This document shows, one piece after another, positions 1 through 9,703 of a stretch of 64,000 bases of DNA. Below the pieces are notes generated by a model, which was given only the letters and a program-made list of their open reading frames with translations, was not told the DNA's origin and did no database searches. Numbering within the stretch: the stretch's first letter is position 1; each line of letters starts with the position of its first letter. The translations under genes were made by a program, and so were the position numbers. The DNA is from Bacillus thuringiensis (GTDB lineage Bacteria; Bacillota; Bacilli; Bacillales; Bacillaceae_G): the NCBI RefSeq assembly GCF_014932895.1, contig NZ_JACYOF010000016.1, forward strand, positions 1-64,000. The letters run 5' to 3'.

Positions 1-53
1 AAGCATGGTGACATGTGGAGCTGACGAATACTAATAGATCGAGGACTTAACCA
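1..53 (+). rRNA. rrl: 23S rRNA, 3' end (partial)
   Basis: The first bases carry the conserved 3' terminal segment of Firmicute 23S rRNA, ending in GAGGACTTAACCA. A 5S gene and tRNAs follow at normal operon spacing. The rest of the operon lies outside the window. The end point is approximate. Confidence 0.9.
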
Positions 54-144
54 TATAATATGTAGCAAATGTTATCTAGTTTTGAAGGAATATATGTTTA
101 GATTTCTTCTTGACATTTCGAAAGAAATGTTTATAATGATAAAA

Positions 145-261
145 GTCTGGTAATGATGGCAGAGAGGTCACACCCGTTCCCATACCGAACACGGAAGTTA
201 AGCTCTCTAGCGCCAATGGTAGTTGGGACCTTGTCCCTGTGAGAGTAGGACGTTGCCAGGC
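145..261 (+). rRNA. rrf: 5S rRNA
   Basis: This is a 117-nt segment with the conserved 5S core (CCCGTTCCCATACCGAACAC) and complementary termini GTCTGG and CCAGGC. It lies about 90 bp after the 23S end and directly before a tRNA cluster, as in Bacillus rRNA operons. The ends are set by the pairing of the termini. Confidence 0.95.
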
Positions 262-270
262 TGATATTAT

Positions 271-345
271 TCCGCAGTAGCTCAGTGGTAGAGCTATCGG
301 CTGTTAACCGATCGGTCGTAGGTTCGAGTCCTACCTGCGGAGCCA
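271..345 (+). tRNA. tRNA-Asn (GTT)
   Basis: A complete cloverleaf with a 7-bp acceptor (TCCGCAG/CTGCGGA), anticodon GTT in the loop, T-loop GGTTCGAGTCC, and an encoded CCA. It is the first tRNA after the 5S gene. Confidence 0.96.
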
Positions 346-349
346 TTAT

Positions 350-422
350 GCTTCCATAGCTCAGCTGGTAGAGCACTTCCATGGTAAGGAAGAGGTCACC
401 GGTTCAAGCCCGGTTGGAAGCT
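350..422 (+). tRNA. tRNA-Thr (GGT)
   Basis: The acceptor is GCTTCCA/TGGAAGC. The anticodon stem CTTCC/GGAAG encloses a loop with GGT. No CCA is encoded, since the discriminator T is followed by TGGG, so the end must be added by tRNA nucleotidyltransferase. Confidence 0.94.
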
Positions 423-444
423 TGGGAATAGGTTTAAAACTTTT

Positions 445-519
445 GGCCCGTTGGTCAAGTGGTTAAGACACCGCCCTTTCACGGCGGTAACACGGGTTCG
501 AATCCCGTACGGGTCACCA
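445..519 (+). tRNA. tRNA-Glu (TTC)
   Basis: A cloverleaf with acceptor GGCCCGT/ACGGGTC (one G-U pair), anticodon TTC, T-arm GGGTTCGAATCCC and an encoded CCA. Confidence 0.95.
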
Positions 520-524
520 CTTTT

Positions 525-600
525 GGAGGATTAGCTCAGCTGGGAGAGCACCTGCCTTACAAGCAGGGGGTCGGCGGTTCGATCCCGTCATCCTCCACCA
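525..600 (+). tRNA. tRNA-Val (TAC)
   Basis: The acceptor is GGAGGAT/ATCCTCC, the anticodon loop CTTACAA gives TAC, and CCA is encoded at the 3' end. It sits 5 bp after tRNA-Glu in the same transcript. Confidence 0.95.
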
Positions 601-616
601 TATATTTTAAAATGTC

Positions 617-700
617 GGAGGGGTAGCGAAGTGGCTAAACGCGGCGGACTGTAAATCCGCTCCTTCGGGTTCGGCAGTTCGAATCTGCCCCCCTCCACCA
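617..700 (+). tRNA. tRNA-Tyr (GTA)
   Basis: A class II tRNA of 84 nt with a long variable arm (CTCCTTCGGGTTCGGC region). The acceptor is GGAGGGG/CCCCTCC, the anticodon is GTA, and CCA is encoded. Confidence 0.95.
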
Positions 701-765
701 TTTTCTTTAAAATAACCTGAGAGGGTTTATTTTTTTGAAAAGATAACCATACTAGTAAATATTAA

Positions 766-840
766 TGGGCTATAGCCAAGCGGTAAGGCAACGGACTTTG
801 ACTCCGTCATGCGCTGGTTCGAATCCAGCTAGCCCAGCCA
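766..840 (+). tRNA. tRNA-Gln (TTG)
   Basis: The acceptor is TGGGCTA/TAGCCCA. The anticodon stem ACGGA/TCCGT encloses a loop with TTG. CCA is encoded. The 65-bp gap before it includes a T-rich stretch but no clear terminator. Confidence 0.95.
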
Positions 841-845
841 TTTAC

Positions 846-921
846 GAGCCATTAGCTCAGTTGGTAGAGCATCTGACTTTTAATCAGAGGGTCGAAGGTT
901 CGAGTCCTTCATGGCTCACCA
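846..921 (+). tRNA. tRNA-Lys (TTT)
   Basis: The acceptor is GAGCCAT/ATGGCTC, the anticodon is TTT in a CTTTTAA loop, and CCA is encoded. It starts 5 bp after tRNA-Gln. Confidence 0.95.
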
Positions 922-926
922 TTTTC

Positions 927-998
927 GCGGAAGTAGTTCAGTGGTAGAATACAACCTTGCCAAGGTTGGGGTCGCGGGTTCGAATCCCGTCTTCCGCT
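927..998 (+). tRNA. tRNA-Gly (GCC)
   Basis: The acceptor is GCGGAAG/CTTCCGC and the anticodon GCC lies in a TTGCCAA loop. The discriminator is T and no CCA is encoded. The body resembles the Bacillus glycine tRNA reading GGC/GGU. Confidence 0.94.
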
Positions 999-1008
999 TA
1001 ATTACTAA

Positions 1009-1081
1009 GGGGCCTTAGCTCAGCTGGGAGAGCGCCTGCCTTGCACGCAGGAGGTCAGCGGTTCGATCCCGCTAGGCTCCA
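1009..1081 (+). tRNA. tRNA-Ala (TGC)
   Basis: The acceptor is GGGGCCT/AGGCTCC, the anticodon TGC lies in a CTTGCAC loop, and no CCA is encoded. It is the last gene of the cluster, eight bases before a strong intrinsic terminator. Confidence 0.94.
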
Positions 1082-1088
1082 TACGAAT

Positions 1089-1124
1089 AAAAAAGCTTAC
1101 ATCATTTGATGTAAGCTTTTTTTG
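1089..1124 (+). terminator. Terminator of the rRNA-tRNA operon
   Basis: A long perfect stem (AAGCTTACATCA with its complement) around a short T-rich loop is followed by a run of T. It closes the tRNA cluster and separates it from the glycerate kinase gene. Confidence 0.9.
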
Positions 1125-1188
1125 TATATAATTGTACTGATGAAGATTAAAATAAAAGGGAAAGAGCGTAAAGGGGGAGAAGTTAAGC

Positions 1189-2334
1189 ATGAAAGTGGTT
1201 ATTGCGTCGGATTCATATAAAGAAAGTTTACGAGCAATAGAAGTATGTGAGGCGATTGAGAAAGGGTTTTTAAAAGTTTTTCCTAAAGGAGAGTACATGA
1301 AAGTACCGATTGGAGATGGAGGAGAGGGAACTGCCGAATCTCTTGTTGATGCGACTGATGGAGAGATGATCCGACTAAGTGTAACAGGACCGCTTGGCAA
1401 GCCTATACAGGCTTTTTACGGCATATCTAATGATAAGAGGACAGCATTTATTGAAATGGCAGCAGCATCGGGTTTACAGCACGTTCCAATGGAACAGAGG
1501 AACCCACTTGTTACAACAACAAGAGGAACGGGAGAACTTATATTACATGCGCTTAATAAAGGGGTTCAGCATATAATCTTAGGGCTTGGTGGAAGTGCAA
1601 CGAATGATGGTGGAGCAGGTATGTTGTCAGCTTTAGGAGTAAGGTTTATAAATGAAAAAGGTGAAGTAATAGATCCATCTGGAGGAACATTACATTCGAT
1701 TACTTCTATTGATTTTTCTCGGCTGGATTTACGTTTAAAGGACATAAAGTTAGAAGCGGCTTGTGATGTAGATAATCCGCTAATTGGTGTAAAGGGAGCA
1801 TCTTTTGTATTTGGAGAGCAAAAAGGTGCTGATGAGTTAATGATGAGAGAGTTAGATAACAATTTACAACATTATGCTAAAATACTAAAGCAATTTCTAC
1901 ATATAGATGTAGCTGAGCTTGCAGGTGCAGGTGCTGCTGGTGGAATGGGAGCAGCTGTTGTTGCAGTTTTACGAGGGGAATTACGTAAAGGGATTGAAAT
2001 TGTATTAGATTATATAAACTTTGATAAGCATATAGTGGGTGCAGATCTTGTTGTGACGGGTGAAGGAAAGATAGATGAACAAACAGCTTATGGAAAGGCC
2101 CCTGTTGGTGTTGCGGAGCGTGCGAAAAGGCATCATATCCCTGTAATTGCGATTGGTGGTTCTGTATTGCCGAATTATACGGTAGTCTATGAAAGAGGAA
2201 TTGATGCGGTGTTTAGTACTGTAACGGCGCCAATGACATTAGAAGAAGCTTATAAAGCAGCAAAAGAAAATATCGAAATGACAGCGAAAAATATTGCAGC
2301 GGTGTGGAAAATAGCATCGAAAAAACGCCTTTAA
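1189..2334 (+). CDS. glxK: Glycerate kinase (GlxK/GarK type)
   Basis: A 381-aa protein of the glycerate kinase family 1, cytosolic, phosphorylating D-glycerate with ATP to give a phosphoglycerate for glycolysis. The N-terminus MKVVIASDSYKESLRAIEVC and the GDGGEGTAESLVDA stretch are family hallmarks. A Gly-rich segment (GLGGSATNDGGAG, about residues 127-139) and VTGEGKIDEQT near residue 290 form the substrate and nucleotide sites. Length is typical for the family. The start is supported by an AAAGGGGGAG ribosome site. It appears monocistronic, since a terminator overlaps its stop codon. Confidence 0.95.
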   Translation: MKVVIASDSYKESLRAIEVCEAIEKGFLKVFPKGEYMKVPIGDGGEGTAESLVDATDGEMIRLSVTGPLGKPIQAFYGISNDKRTAFIEMAAASGLQHVPMEQRNPLVTTTRGTGELILHALNKGVQHIILGLGGSATNDGGAGMLSALGVRFINEKGEVIDPSGGTLHSITSIDFSRLDLRLKDIKLEAACDVDNPLIGVKGASFVFGEQKGADELMMRELDNNLQHYAKILKQFLHIDVAELAGAGAAGGMGAAVVAVLRGELRKGIEIVLDYINFDKHIVGADLVVTGEGKIDEQTAYGKAPVGVAERAKRHHIPVIAIGGSVLPNYTVVYERGIDAVFSTVTAPMTLEEAYKAAKENIEMTAKNIAAVWKIASKKRL

Positions 2335-2351
2335 ATGTAGAGGCGTTTTTT
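2319..2351 (+). terminator. glxK terminator overlapping the stop codon
   Basis: The stem AAAACGCCT / AGGCGTTTT begins inside the last codons of glxK, and the T run follows. The coding end and the hairpin therefore share bases. Confidence 0.85.
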
Positions 2352-2367
2352 TTATTGTTAGCTCATA

Positions 2368-2526
2368 GTGTTACCAGTTGTTTCATTAAGTGAATTTTAT
2401 ACATGGAATAGTCTTAAAATTTGGATTTTAACGCAAATATTAGTGAATAAATTGTATATCCATGCAGAAAAATGTCGAGTTGAGTCAGACTATATAAAAG
2501 ATTTAAAATATTTAGTGAAGGCATAA
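2368..2526 (+). pseudogene. Possible gene remnant between glxK and rocF
   Basis: An open frame of 52 codons from a GTG at 2368 has coding-like composition (for example LKIWILTQILVNKLYI and a charged end KDLKYLVKA) and ends 16 bp before rocF. There is no ribosome site in front of the GTG, so this reads best as the 3' end of a decayed gene. A chance open frame in AT-rich DNA is also possible. I do not recognise a family. Confidence 0.25.
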
Positions 2527-2542
2527 AAGGGGGATACTATCT

Positions 2543-3436
2543 ATGAAAAAAGAAATCTCAGTTATTGGAGTTCCAATGGATTTAGGACAGATGCGTCGTG
2601 GGGTTGATATGGGACCGAGCGCAATCCGTTATGCAGGGGTAATTGAAAGAATTGAAGGAATTGGATATGACGTTAAAGATATGGGAGATATATGTATAGA
2701 GAGAGAAAAAGAAGTAGATGAAAATACAAAATTAAGAAACCTTACACAAGTTGCGACTGTATGTAATGAATTGGCAAGTAAGGTGGATCATATTATAGAA
2801 GAAGGTCGTTTCCCACTAGTATTAGGTGGTGACCATAGTATTGCTATTGGTACACTAGCTGGTGTGGCGAAACATTATAAAAATTTAGGTGTTATTTGGT
2901 ATGATGCACATGGTGATTTGAATACAGAAGAAACTTCACCATCTGGAAATATTCATGGAATGTCACTTGCAGCAAGTTTAGGTTACGGACATTCTTCACT
3001 TGTAGACTTATATGGGGCATACCCAAAGGTGAAAAAAGAGAACGTTGTAATTATCGGTGCACGTGCATTAGATGAAGGAGAAAAGGACTTTATTCGTAAT
3101 GAGGGTATTAAAGTATTCTCCATGCATGAAATTGATCGTATGGGTATGACTGCTGTTATGGAAGAAACAATTGCGTATTTATCTCATACTGATGGTGTTC
3201 ACTTATCATTGGATTTAGATGGTCTTGATCCCCATGATGCACCAGGGGTGGGAACACCTGTAATTGGTGGGCTATCTTATCGTGAAAGCCATTTAGCGAT
3301 GGAAATGTTAGCGGAAGCTGATATTGTTACATCTGCTGAGTTTGTTGAAGTAAATACGATATTAGATGAGAGAAATAGAACGGCAACAACAGCGGTTGCT
3401 TTAATGGGTTCTTTATTCGGTGAAAAACTAAAATAA
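2543..3436 (+). CDS. rocF: Arginase
   Basis: A 297-aa Mn-dependent arginase that hydrolyses arginine to ornithine and urea, the first step of arginine catabolism. The family motifs are present in order: GGDHS at residues 95-99, DAHGD at 121-125 and DLDGLDP at 224-230, which hold the metal-binding His and Asp residues. Length matches the ureohydrolase family. A good AAAGGGGG ribosome site precedes the ATG. It stands alone, with its own terminator, rather than in a rocDEF-type operon. No regulator site could be assigned. Confidence 0.97.
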   Translation: MKKEISVIGVPMDLGQMRRGVDMGPSAIRYAGVIERIEGIGYDVKDMGDICIEREKEVDENTKLRNLTQVATVCNELASKVDHIIEEGRFPLVLGGDHSIAIGTLAGVAKHYKNLGVIWYDAHGDLNTEETSPSGNIHGMSLAASLGYGHSSLVDLYGAYPKVKKENVVIIGARALDEGEKDFIRNEGIKVFSMHEIDRMGMTAVMEETIAYLSHTDGVHLSLDLDGLDPHDAPGVGTPVIGGLSYRESHLAMEMLAEADIVTSAEFVEVNTILDERNRTATTAVALMGSLFGEKLK

Positions 3437-3443
3437 ATGTAAG

Positions 3444-3472
3444 AAAAGCAACTGAGAAGTTGCTTTTTTTAT
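3444..3472 (+). terminator. rocF terminator
   Basis: A hairpin AAGCAACT-GAGA-AGTTGCTT is followed by a T run eight bases after the rocF stop. Confidence 0.85.
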
Positions 3473-3565
3473 TTGAAAATAAGCGTATAATAATGATTTA
3501 TATTATACTATACGATAAGAATGTTTGACATCTTACCAATTTAAGCTACAGGGGGGGGTTTGTAA

Positions 3566-3593
3566 TTGTTGTTTGTTTCAAGTATGGTATAAT
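3566..3593 (+). promoter_or_regulatory. Promoter of cdaA-cdaR-glmM
   Basis: A SigA-type promoter with -35 TTGTTG at 3566-3571, a 16-bp spacer and -10 TATAAT at 3588-3593, with an extended -10 TGG directly before it. It lies about 90 bp upstream of cdaA, just after a run of eight G at 3551-3558. Confidence 0.7.
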
Positions 3594-3684
3594 TAACTAG
3601 TTGTTGGAAAGATATACAGATAGAGCATAAAACAATATTTCAATATATGGATAGAATTGCTCGTAAGTAGGAGGAAGGGTTAGC

Positions 3685-4506
3685 ATGCCTTTTGAAGATA
3701 CGACCATTTTGAAATATCTTAGTACGGCATTAGATATTGCCGTTGTATGGTTTATTATATATAAGCTAATTCTTATAATCCGGGGGACGAAAGCTGTTCA
3801 ACTTTTAAAAGGGATTACAGTTATTATTGTTGTTCGGATGATCAGTATTTTCCTTGAATTGCATACGCTATATTGGCTAACTGAACAAGTATTAACGTGG
3901 GGATTTTTAGCCGTTATTATTATCTTTCAGCCAGAATTGAGAAGAGCACTTGAGCAGCTAGGACGTGGGAGTTTATTTTCGCGTACTGGAACTCATGAGG
4001 ATGCTGAACCTGAAATGGTTGCAACAGCGATAGCAAAAGCAACAGAATATATGGGGAAACGTAGGATTGGTGCGTTAATTACTTTGTCAAAAGAGACCGG
4101 GATGGGTGATTACGTAGAAACGGGGATTCCGCTAAATGCAAATGTATCATCGGAATTACTCATTAATATTTTCATTCCAAATACGCCTCTTCATGACGGA
4201 GCAGTGATTATGCAAGGAAGTACGATTAAAGCAGCAGCATGTTATCTCCCATTATCAGAAAGCCCGTTTATTTCTAAGGAATTAGGAACTAGGCATCGTG
4301 CTGCAATGGGAGTTAGTGAAGTCACTGATAGTATTACAGTAGTTGTGTCGGAAGAAACGGGGCAAATTTCTTTAACGAAAAACGGTAAATTGCACCGTGA
4401 TTTGAAGGCAGAACAGCTGAAGGATATGTTGTTAGCAGAGTTTAGTGGGAACGAAAAAACAACTTCTTCGTCTTTATGGAATTGGAGGAGGAAGCGTCAT
4501 GGATAA
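3685..4506 (+). CDS. cdaA: Diadenylate cyclase CdaA (DacA/YbbP)
   Basis: A 273-aa membrane-bound diadenylate cyclase that makes c-di-AMP from two ATP. Three hydrophobic segments fill residues 12-85 and the DAC domain follows. The catalytic motifs are visible: DGA at 171-173 (in HDGAVIMQG) and RHR at 203-205 (in GTRHRAAMG). It is the first gene of the conserved cdaA-cdaR-glmM operon, and its last codons overlap the cdaR start by 8 bp, suggesting coupled translation. c-di-AMP controls potassium and osmotic balance in this phylum. Confidence 0.97.
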   Translation: MPFEDTTILKYLSTALDIAVVWFIIYKLILIIRGTKAVQLLKGITVIIVVRMISIFLELHTLYWLTEQVLTWGFLAVIIIFQPELRRALEQLGRGSLFSRTGTHEDAEPEMVATAIAKATEYMGKRRIGALITLSKETGMGDYVETGIPLNANVSSELLINIFIPNTPLHDGAVIMQGSTIKAAACYLPLSESPFISKELGTRHRAAMGVSEVTDSITVVVSEETGQISLTKNGKLHRDLKAEQLKDMLLAEFSGNEKTTSSSLWNWRRKRHG

Positions 4507-5986
4507 GTTAATGGAGAATCATTGGTTTTTAAAAGGAATCTCATTACTATTGGCGTGTATGCTTTTTATGTCAGCGACTTTAACTGACAAAAATACGACA
4601 TCGGGCATATTACCTTTCGTAAATGAAGCGAAAGAAACGTTAACTAATTATGCTATTAACCTTAAGTATGATGAAGATAAATATATTGTAAGTGGTATTC
4701 CATCAGAGGGCGTTAAGGTGAAACTAGAGGGGCCAAAAGCATCAGTTGCTGCAACGAAAGCAAAAAAACAATTTGATATACCAGTTGACTTACAAGGCCG
4801 TCCAGAAGGAACTTATGAGGTTTCTTTAAAAGCGAACGGGCTTCCAGATGATGTGAAAGGAACAGTTCAGCCATCAACAATTAAAGTCACTCTTCATGAA
4901 AAAGCGAAAAAATATGTTCATGTAGATCTGAAATTATCAAATGAAGATCAGATGCCAGAAGGTGCTACTCTTGAGAAATCGAGTATTCAGCCGGATACTG
5001 TTGAAGTAGTTGGGACGAAAGAAGAAATAGAAAGTATTTCTTCTGCTAAGGCACATATCGATTTAAAAGGTGTTAATAAAACTGTTACAAAAACAGCAGA
5101 AGTTACATTATACAATAAAGAAGGAAAACCTTTAAATGTAAGAACAAATCCATCTAAAATTAATGTAACGTTGAATGTAGCGACGCAAGCTACAGCAAAC
5201 AACACTGAAAAAACTGTTCCTATAACATATACGAAAAAGGGAAGTTTACCAGAAGGATTTGCTGTTACAAATATCGGTATTGAGCCGAGAGAAGTAACGA
5301 TAGCTGGTCCAAAAGATATCTTGGATAATATACAATCTATAGAGGGGGTCGAAGTAGATCTTAGTCAATTGACGGAGTCTACAGCATTCGATACCTCTGT
5401 TTTATTGCCCAAAGGTGTAACAAGCGCAAAGCCAAATCAAGTGAAGGTTTCCGTAGGGATACAGAAAGTAAAACAAACGAAAACAAGAACGATTGATGGT
5501 ATCACGATTCAAAAAAATGGAATTCCAAATGATGTTACTGCCCAATTACTTTCGCCGCAGGATGGAAAAATAAGTGTTGATATTTCGGGAGAAGAAAGTG
5601 TAGTAGATAAAATAACCGCTGCTCAAATAACAGCGGTAATTAATTTGCAAAATGCATCCCCAGGGACAAAGGATATTTCTATTCAAGTGAGTGGCCCTGG
5701 TAATATTTCGATAGCGCCAAAACAAAAAAGTGCTAAAGTTACAATTGTGAAGAAAGAAAATCCAGATAAAGAAGTACAGGGTAACGGTCAACAACCGGAT
5801 TCAAACAACAATCAAGAAAATCAAACTGAGAAACCAAAAAATCCTGAACCTGATCCAGAAAAGGAGCAGGAAAAAGATAAAGAAAAAGATAAGGAAAAAG
5901 ATAAAGAAAAAGATAAAGAAACTAGTCAAGAACCAACAGTAGATAATCAAAAAGAGCAAGAAAAAGGAGCGAATCATAATGGGTAA
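4499..5986 (+). CDS. cdaR: CdaA regulatory protein CdaR (YbbR-domain protein)
   Basis: A 495-aa membrane-anchored protein with an N-terminal transmembrane helix ([20 protein letters not shown]) and an extracytoplasmic region of repeated YbbR domains. It binds and modulates CdaA. The start at 4499 follows GGAGGAGG and gives an ATGGATAA overlap with cdaA. A longer in-frame start at 4445 lies inside cdaA and lacks a ribosome site. The C-terminus is low-complexity: a Pro/Asn/Gln linker, then KEKDKE repeats. The glmM start overlaps the end by 8 bp in the same style. Confidence 0.95.
   Translation: MDKLMENHWFLKGISLLLACMLFMSATLTDKNTTSGILPFVNEAKETLTNYAINLKYDEDKYIVSGIPSEGVKVKLEGPKASVAATKAKKQFDIPVDLQGRPEGTYEVSLKANGLPDDVKGTVQPSTIKVTLHEKAKKYVHVDLKLSNEDQMPEGATLEKSSIQPDTVEVVGTKEEIESISSAKAHIDLKGVNKTVTKTAEVTLYNKEGKPLNVRTNPSKINVTLNVATQATANNTEKTVPITYTKKGSLPEGFAVTNIGIEPREVTIAGPKDILDNIQSIEGVEVDLSQLTESTAFDTSVLLPKGVTSAKPNQVKVSVGIQKVKQTKTRTIDGITIQKNGIPNDVTAQLLSPQDGKISVDISGEESVVDKITAAQITAVINLQNASPGTKDISIQVSGPGNISIAPKQKSAKVTIVKKENPDKEVQGNGQQPDSNNNQENQTEKPKNPEPDPEKEQEKDKEKDKEKDKEKDKETSQEPTVDNQKEQEKGANHNG
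5868..5921 (+). repeat. In-frame hexanucleotide-type repeat in cdaR
   Basis: Near-perfect iterations of GATAAAGAAAAA encode a run of Lys-Glu-Lys-Asp units in the CdaR tail. Such tracts can change length by slippage in steps of six bases without breaking the frame. Confidence 0.8.
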
Positions 5987-7325
5987 GTATTTTGGTACAG
6001 ATGGAGTACGCGGAGTTGCGAACAAGGAGTTAACACCTGAGTTAGCTTTCAAAATCGGACGTTTTGGTGGTTATGTATTAACAAAAGATACAGATCGTCC
6101 AAAGGTAATTATCGGTCGTGATACACGTGTATCTGGCCATATGTTAGAAGGAGCTTTAGTAGCAGGTCTATTATCAACTGGAGCAGAAGTAATGCGTCTA
6201 GGTGTTATTTCTACACCAGGTGTTGCCTATTTAACAAAAGCGTTAGGAGCACAAGCAGGTGTTATGATTTCTGCATCTCATAATCCAGTACAAGATAACG
6301 GAATCAAGTTCTTCGGTTCAGATGGCTTTAAATTAACAGATGAGCAAGAAGCAGAAATCGAAGCTTTATTAGACAAAGAAGTGGATGAGCTACCACGTCC
6401 AACAGGTACTAACCTTGGACAAGTGAGCGATTACTTTGAAGGTGGACAAAAATATTTACAATATATTAAACAAACTGTAGAGGAAGATTTCTCTGGTTTA
6501 CATATCGCTTTAGATTGTGCACACGGTGCTACGTCTTCTTTAGCTCCATACTTATTTGCAGATTTAGAAGCTGATATTTCAACAATGGGAACTTCACCGA
6601 ACGGTATGAACATTAACGATGGAGTAGGTTCTACGCATCCAGAAGGTTTAGCTCAATTAGTGAAAGAAAAAGGCGCTGACATCGGTCTTGCTTTTGATGG
6701 TGATGGTGACCGTTTAATCGCTGTAGATGAAAAAGGAAACATCGTTGATGGCGATCAAATTATGTTTATTTGTGCGAAGTATATGAAAGAAACTGGTCAA
6801 CTAAAGCACAATACAGTTGTTTCAACTGTTATGAGTAACTTAGGTTTCTACAAAGCACTTGAAGCAAACGGTATTACAAGTGATAAAACAGCAGTGGGTG
6901 ATCGCTACGTAATGGAAGAGATGAAACGCGGTGGTTACAACTTAGGCGGAGAACAATCAGGTCATATTATCTTACTTGATTACATTACAACTGGTGATGG
7001 AATGTTAAGTGCACTTCAACTTGTAAACATCATGAAAATGACGAAAAAGCCATTATCTGTGCTTGCAGGTGAGATGACGAAATTCCCACAATTACTAGTA
7101 AACGTTCGTGTAACAGATAAAAAATTAGCATTAGAAAACGAAAAAATTAAAGAAATTATTCGTGTTGTAGAGGAAGAAATGAACGGGGACGGTCGTATTC
7201 TTGTTCGTCCATCTGGAACAGAGCCACTTATTCGTGTAATGGCAGAAGCACCAACACAAGAAGTTTGTGACGCTTATGTACACCGTATTGTAGAAGTTGT
7301 GAAAGCTGAAGTTGGCGCTGAATAA
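5979..7325 (+). CDS. glmM: Phosphoglucosamine mutase
   Basis: A 448-aa enzyme converting glucosamine-6-P to glucosamine-1-P for UDP-GlcNAc and cell-wall synthesis. The catalytic phosphoserine is Ser100 in the motif SASHNP. The metal-binding DGDGDR loop lies near residue 241, and the phosphate-binding [11 protein letters not shown] is at the C-terminus. Length is typical. It is the third gene of the c-di-AMP operon, which places wall precursor supply next to osmotic signalling. GlmM is known to inhibit CdaA in related bacteria. Confidence 0.98.
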   Translation: MGKYFGTDGVRGVANKELTPELAFKIGRFGGYVLTKDTDRPKVIIGRDTRVSGHMLEGALVAGLLSTGAEVMRLGVISTPGVAYLTKALGAQAGVMISASHNPVQDNGIKFFGSDGFKLTDEQEAEIEALLDKEVDELPRPTGTNLGQVSDYFEGGQKYLQYIKQTVEEDFSGLHIALDCAHGATSSLAPYLFADLEADISTMGTSPNGMNINDGVGSTHPEGLAQLVKEKGADIGLAFDGDGDRLIAVDEKGNIVDGDQIMFICAKYMKETGQLKHNTVVSTVMSNLGFYKALEANGITSDKTAVGDRYVMEEMKRGGYNLGGEQSGHIILLDYITTGDGMLSALQLVNIMKMTKKPLSVLAGEMTKFPQLLVNVRVTDKKLALENEKIKEIIRVVEEEMNGDGRILVRPSGTEPLIRVMAEAPTQEVCDAYVHRIVEVVKAEVGAE

Positions 7326-7342
7326 TTTGTTGAATTTATTTT

Positions 7343-7371
7343 AAAAGGGGCACAAGAAGTGCTCCTTTTTC
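7343..7371 (+). terminator. Terminator after glmM
   Basis: A hairpin AAAGGGGCAC-AAGAA-GTGCTCCTTT with a T tail, 18 bp after the glmM stop. Confidence 0.85.
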
Positions 7372-7401
7372 ATATGTTTTAAAGACGATGAAAAAAATTC
7401 A

Positions 7402-7430
7402 TTGACGGTTTATAATGTTTGTTATAAGAT
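7402..7430 (+). promoter_or_regulatory. glmS promoter
   Basis: The -35 TTGACG (7402-7407) and -10 TAAGAT (7425-7430) are separated by 17 bp, about 40 bp before the ribozyme cleavage site. The promoter lies between the glmM terminator and the ribozyme, so glmS is transcribed apart from glmM. Confidence 0.7.
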
Positions 7431-7472
7431 GGTCTTGTTCTTTTTCTCAAAGTAAATATTGTAAATTATAAA

Positions 7473-7615
7473 AGCGCCAGAACTACAAGTAGTGTAGTTG
7501 ACGAGGTGGAGTTTTATCGAGATTTCGGCGGATGACTCCCGGTTGTTCATCACAACCGCAAACTTTTACTTAAATCATTAAGGTGACTTAGTGGACAAAG
7601 GTGAAAGCGTGATGA
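7473..7615 (+). ncRNA. glmS ribozyme (GlcN6P-activated)
   Basis: The 5' UTR of glmS contains the conserved self-cleaving ribozyme, with the cleavage site and first core strand AGCGCCAGAACT. Cleavage is expected between A7473 and G7474. The internal segments TTCGGCGGATGACTCCCGG and GTGGACAAAGGTGAAAG match the known Bacillus glmS ribozyme core. Binding of glucosamine-6-P triggers cleavage and loss of glmS mRNA. The 3' boundary is approximate, and about 195 nt of further leader follow before the start codon. Confidence 0.95.
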
Positions 7616-7810
7616 GAGAAAAGGAACGGATGAAAACTAGCTGTATAAGTATATACGGACTTAAACCAGAATCGAGAGGAAGGTGAAAGCCGTTACAAGC
7701 TTACAGGGCTAGCAATATGTAATCCGTTTTTTAGTATAAATAAAAATGGTATCGGACTATGTCGTTACATGTTCGCAGAGCAGTGTAAGCATTTGTAACG
7801 GCGACTAAAC

Positions 7811-9613
7811 ATGTGTGGAATCGTAGGATTTATTGGAGAGCAAGATGCAAAGGAAATTTTATTAAAAGGTTTAGAAAAGCTAGAATATCGTGGATATGAT
7901 TCAGCAGGTATTGCAGTACAAGCAGAGAACGGTGTTGTTGTATGCAAAGAAAAAGGCCGTATTGCAAAACTTCGCGAAATCGTAGATGAGAACGTAGCAG
8001 CAAGCGTGGGAATCGGTCATACACGCTGGGCTACACATGGTGTTCCAAGCAAGGTAAACGCGCATCCGCATCAAAGTACATCAAAACGTTTTACACTAGT
8101 TCATAACGGTGTAATTGAAAACTATGAGTTAGTGAAAAAGGAATATTTACAGGATGTAACGTTCGTAAGTGAAACGGATACAGAGGTTATCGTACAGCTT
8201 ATGGAACAACAAGTGAGCACAGGACTAAGTGTAGAAGAAGCGTTCCGTAATACGCTATCTCTTTTACATGGCTCATATGCAATCGGATTACTTGATGCTG
8301 AAAATCCAAACATGATTTATGTTGCTAAAAACAAAAGCCCGCTATTAGTAGGTGTTGGTGACAACTTTAATGTTGTGGCGAGCGACGCTATGGCGATGTT
8401 ACAAGTTACAGATCAATTTATTGAATTAATGGATAAAGAAATCGTAATTGTAACGAAAGAAAGTATTACAATTAAAAACTTACAAGGTGAAACGATTGAA
8501 CGTGCACCGTTTACAGCGGAATTAGACGCAAGTGATATTGAAAAAGGAACATACCCTCATTTCATGCTTAAAGAAATCGATGAGCAACCACTTGTAATCC
8601 GTAATATAATTCAAAAGTATCAAGATGAAAATGGTGAGATTGAATTAGATCAAGACATCCGCAATGCGATTTTAGATAGCGATCGTATTTACATCATTGC
8701 ATGTGGAACAAGTTATCATGCAGGTCTTGTTGGAAAACAATTTATTGAGAAGTTTGCAAAAATGCCAGTTGAAGTGCATGTAGCAAGTGAGTTCTCTTAT
8801 AACATGCCATTATTAACAGAAAGACCATTCTTCATTTACATTTCACAAAGTGGTGAAACAGCTGATAGCCGTGCAGTACTTGTACAAACAAATGAAATGG
8901 GTCATAAAGCATTAACGATTACAAACGTACCTGGTTCTACGCTTTCTCGTGAAGCTGATTACACACTTCCGTTATACGCGGGACCAGAAATCGCAGTTGC
9001 ATCAACGAAAGCTTACACCGCACAGCTTGCAGTACTTTCAATCTTAGCAGCTGACATTGCTAAAGCGAAAGGTGAAGTTCTTGATTTTGATTTAACACAC
9101 GAATTAGGACTTGTAGCAAATGCAATGGTAGTACTTTGTGATCAAAAAGAAGAGATGGATGCACTAGCAAAACAATTTTTAGCAACAACGCGTAACTGTT
9201 TCTTCATCGGACGTGGCGTAGACTTCTACGTTGGATTAGAAGGTGCGTTAAAACTAAAAGAAATCTCTTACATCCAAGCAGAAGGATTTGCTGGAGGAGA
9301 ATTAAAACACGGTACAATCGCCTTAATCGAAAACGGTACACCAGTTATCGCCCTTGCTACACAAGAGCACGTAAACCTTGGAATTCGTGGTAACGTGAAA
9401 GAAGTAGTAGCACGCGGAGCTAACCCATGTATCATCTCAATGAAAGGCTTAGAAATGGAAGGTGACAGCTTCGTATTACCAGCTGTACACGAAGCGCTAG
9501 CGCCGCTAGTAGCAGTTATTCCATTACAACTTATCTCATACTACGCAGCACTTCACCGCGAGTGTGACGTTGATAAGCCACGTAACTTAGCTAAGTCTGT
9601 TACGGTTGAGTAG
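7811..9613 (+). CDS. glmS: Glutamine-fructose-6-phosphate aminotransferase
   Basis: A 600-aa cytosolic enzyme making glucosamine-6-P from fructose-6-P and glutamine, the entry to amino-sugar synthesis. The N-terminal nucleophile Cys2 in MCGIVGFIG begins the class II glutaminase domain, with HTRWATHG near residue 70. Two SIS isomerase domains follow (SQSGETADS around residue 350), and the C-terminus [13 protein letters not shown] is conserved. No strong Shine-Dalgarno sequence is seen before the ATG, so leader folding may affect initiation. It is controlled by the upstream ribozyme. Confidence 0.98.
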   Translation: MCGIVGFIGEQDAKEILLKGLEKLEYRGYDSAGIAVQAENGVVVCKEKGRIAKLREIVDENVAASVGIGHTRWATHGVPSKVNAHPHQSTSKRFTLVHNGVIENYELVKKEYLQDVTFVSETDTEVIVQLMEQQVSTGLSVEEAFRNTLSLLHGSYAIGLLDAENPNMIYVAKNKSPLLVGVGDNFNVVASDAMAMLQVTDQFIELMDKEIVIVTKESITIKNLQGETIERAPFTAELDASDIEKGTYPHFMLKEIDEQPLVIRNIIQKYQDENGEIELDQDIRNAILDSDRIYIIACGTSYHAGLVGKQFIEKFAKMPVEVHVASEFSYNMPLLTERPFFIYISQSGETADSRAVLVQTNEMGHKALTITNVPGSTLSREADYTLPLYAGPEIAVASTKAYTAQLAVLSILAADIAKAKGEVLDFDLTHELGLVANAMVVLCDQKEEMDALAKQFLATTRNCFFIGRGVDFYVGLEGALKLKEISYIQAEGFAGGELKHGTIALIENGTPVIALATQEHVNLGIRGNVKEVVARGANPCIISMKGLEMEGDSFVLPAVHEALAPLVAVIPLQLISYYAALHRECDVDKPRNLAKSVTVE

Positions 9614-9667
9614 GAGATTAGTAGGTTAATAAATATAGTTATAGCTTTAAAATAAATCTATGAATCT

Positions 9668-9703
9668 GTACCCCTTTAGATATTTTATCTAAAGGGGTAC
9701 TTT
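9668..9703 (+). terminator. glmS terminator
   Basis: A strong stem GTACCCCTTTAGATA with its complement and a following T run, 55 bp after glmS. Confidence 0.85.

Noticed and set aside
131-1400. Open frames over the 5S, tRNA and early glxK region
   Set aside because: They overlap RNA genes or run antisense to glxK and have no ribosome sites.
3551-3558. Run of eight G upstream of cdaA as a phase-variation tract
   Set aside because: It lies upstream of the -35 and outside any coding frame. There is no evidence that length affects the promoter.
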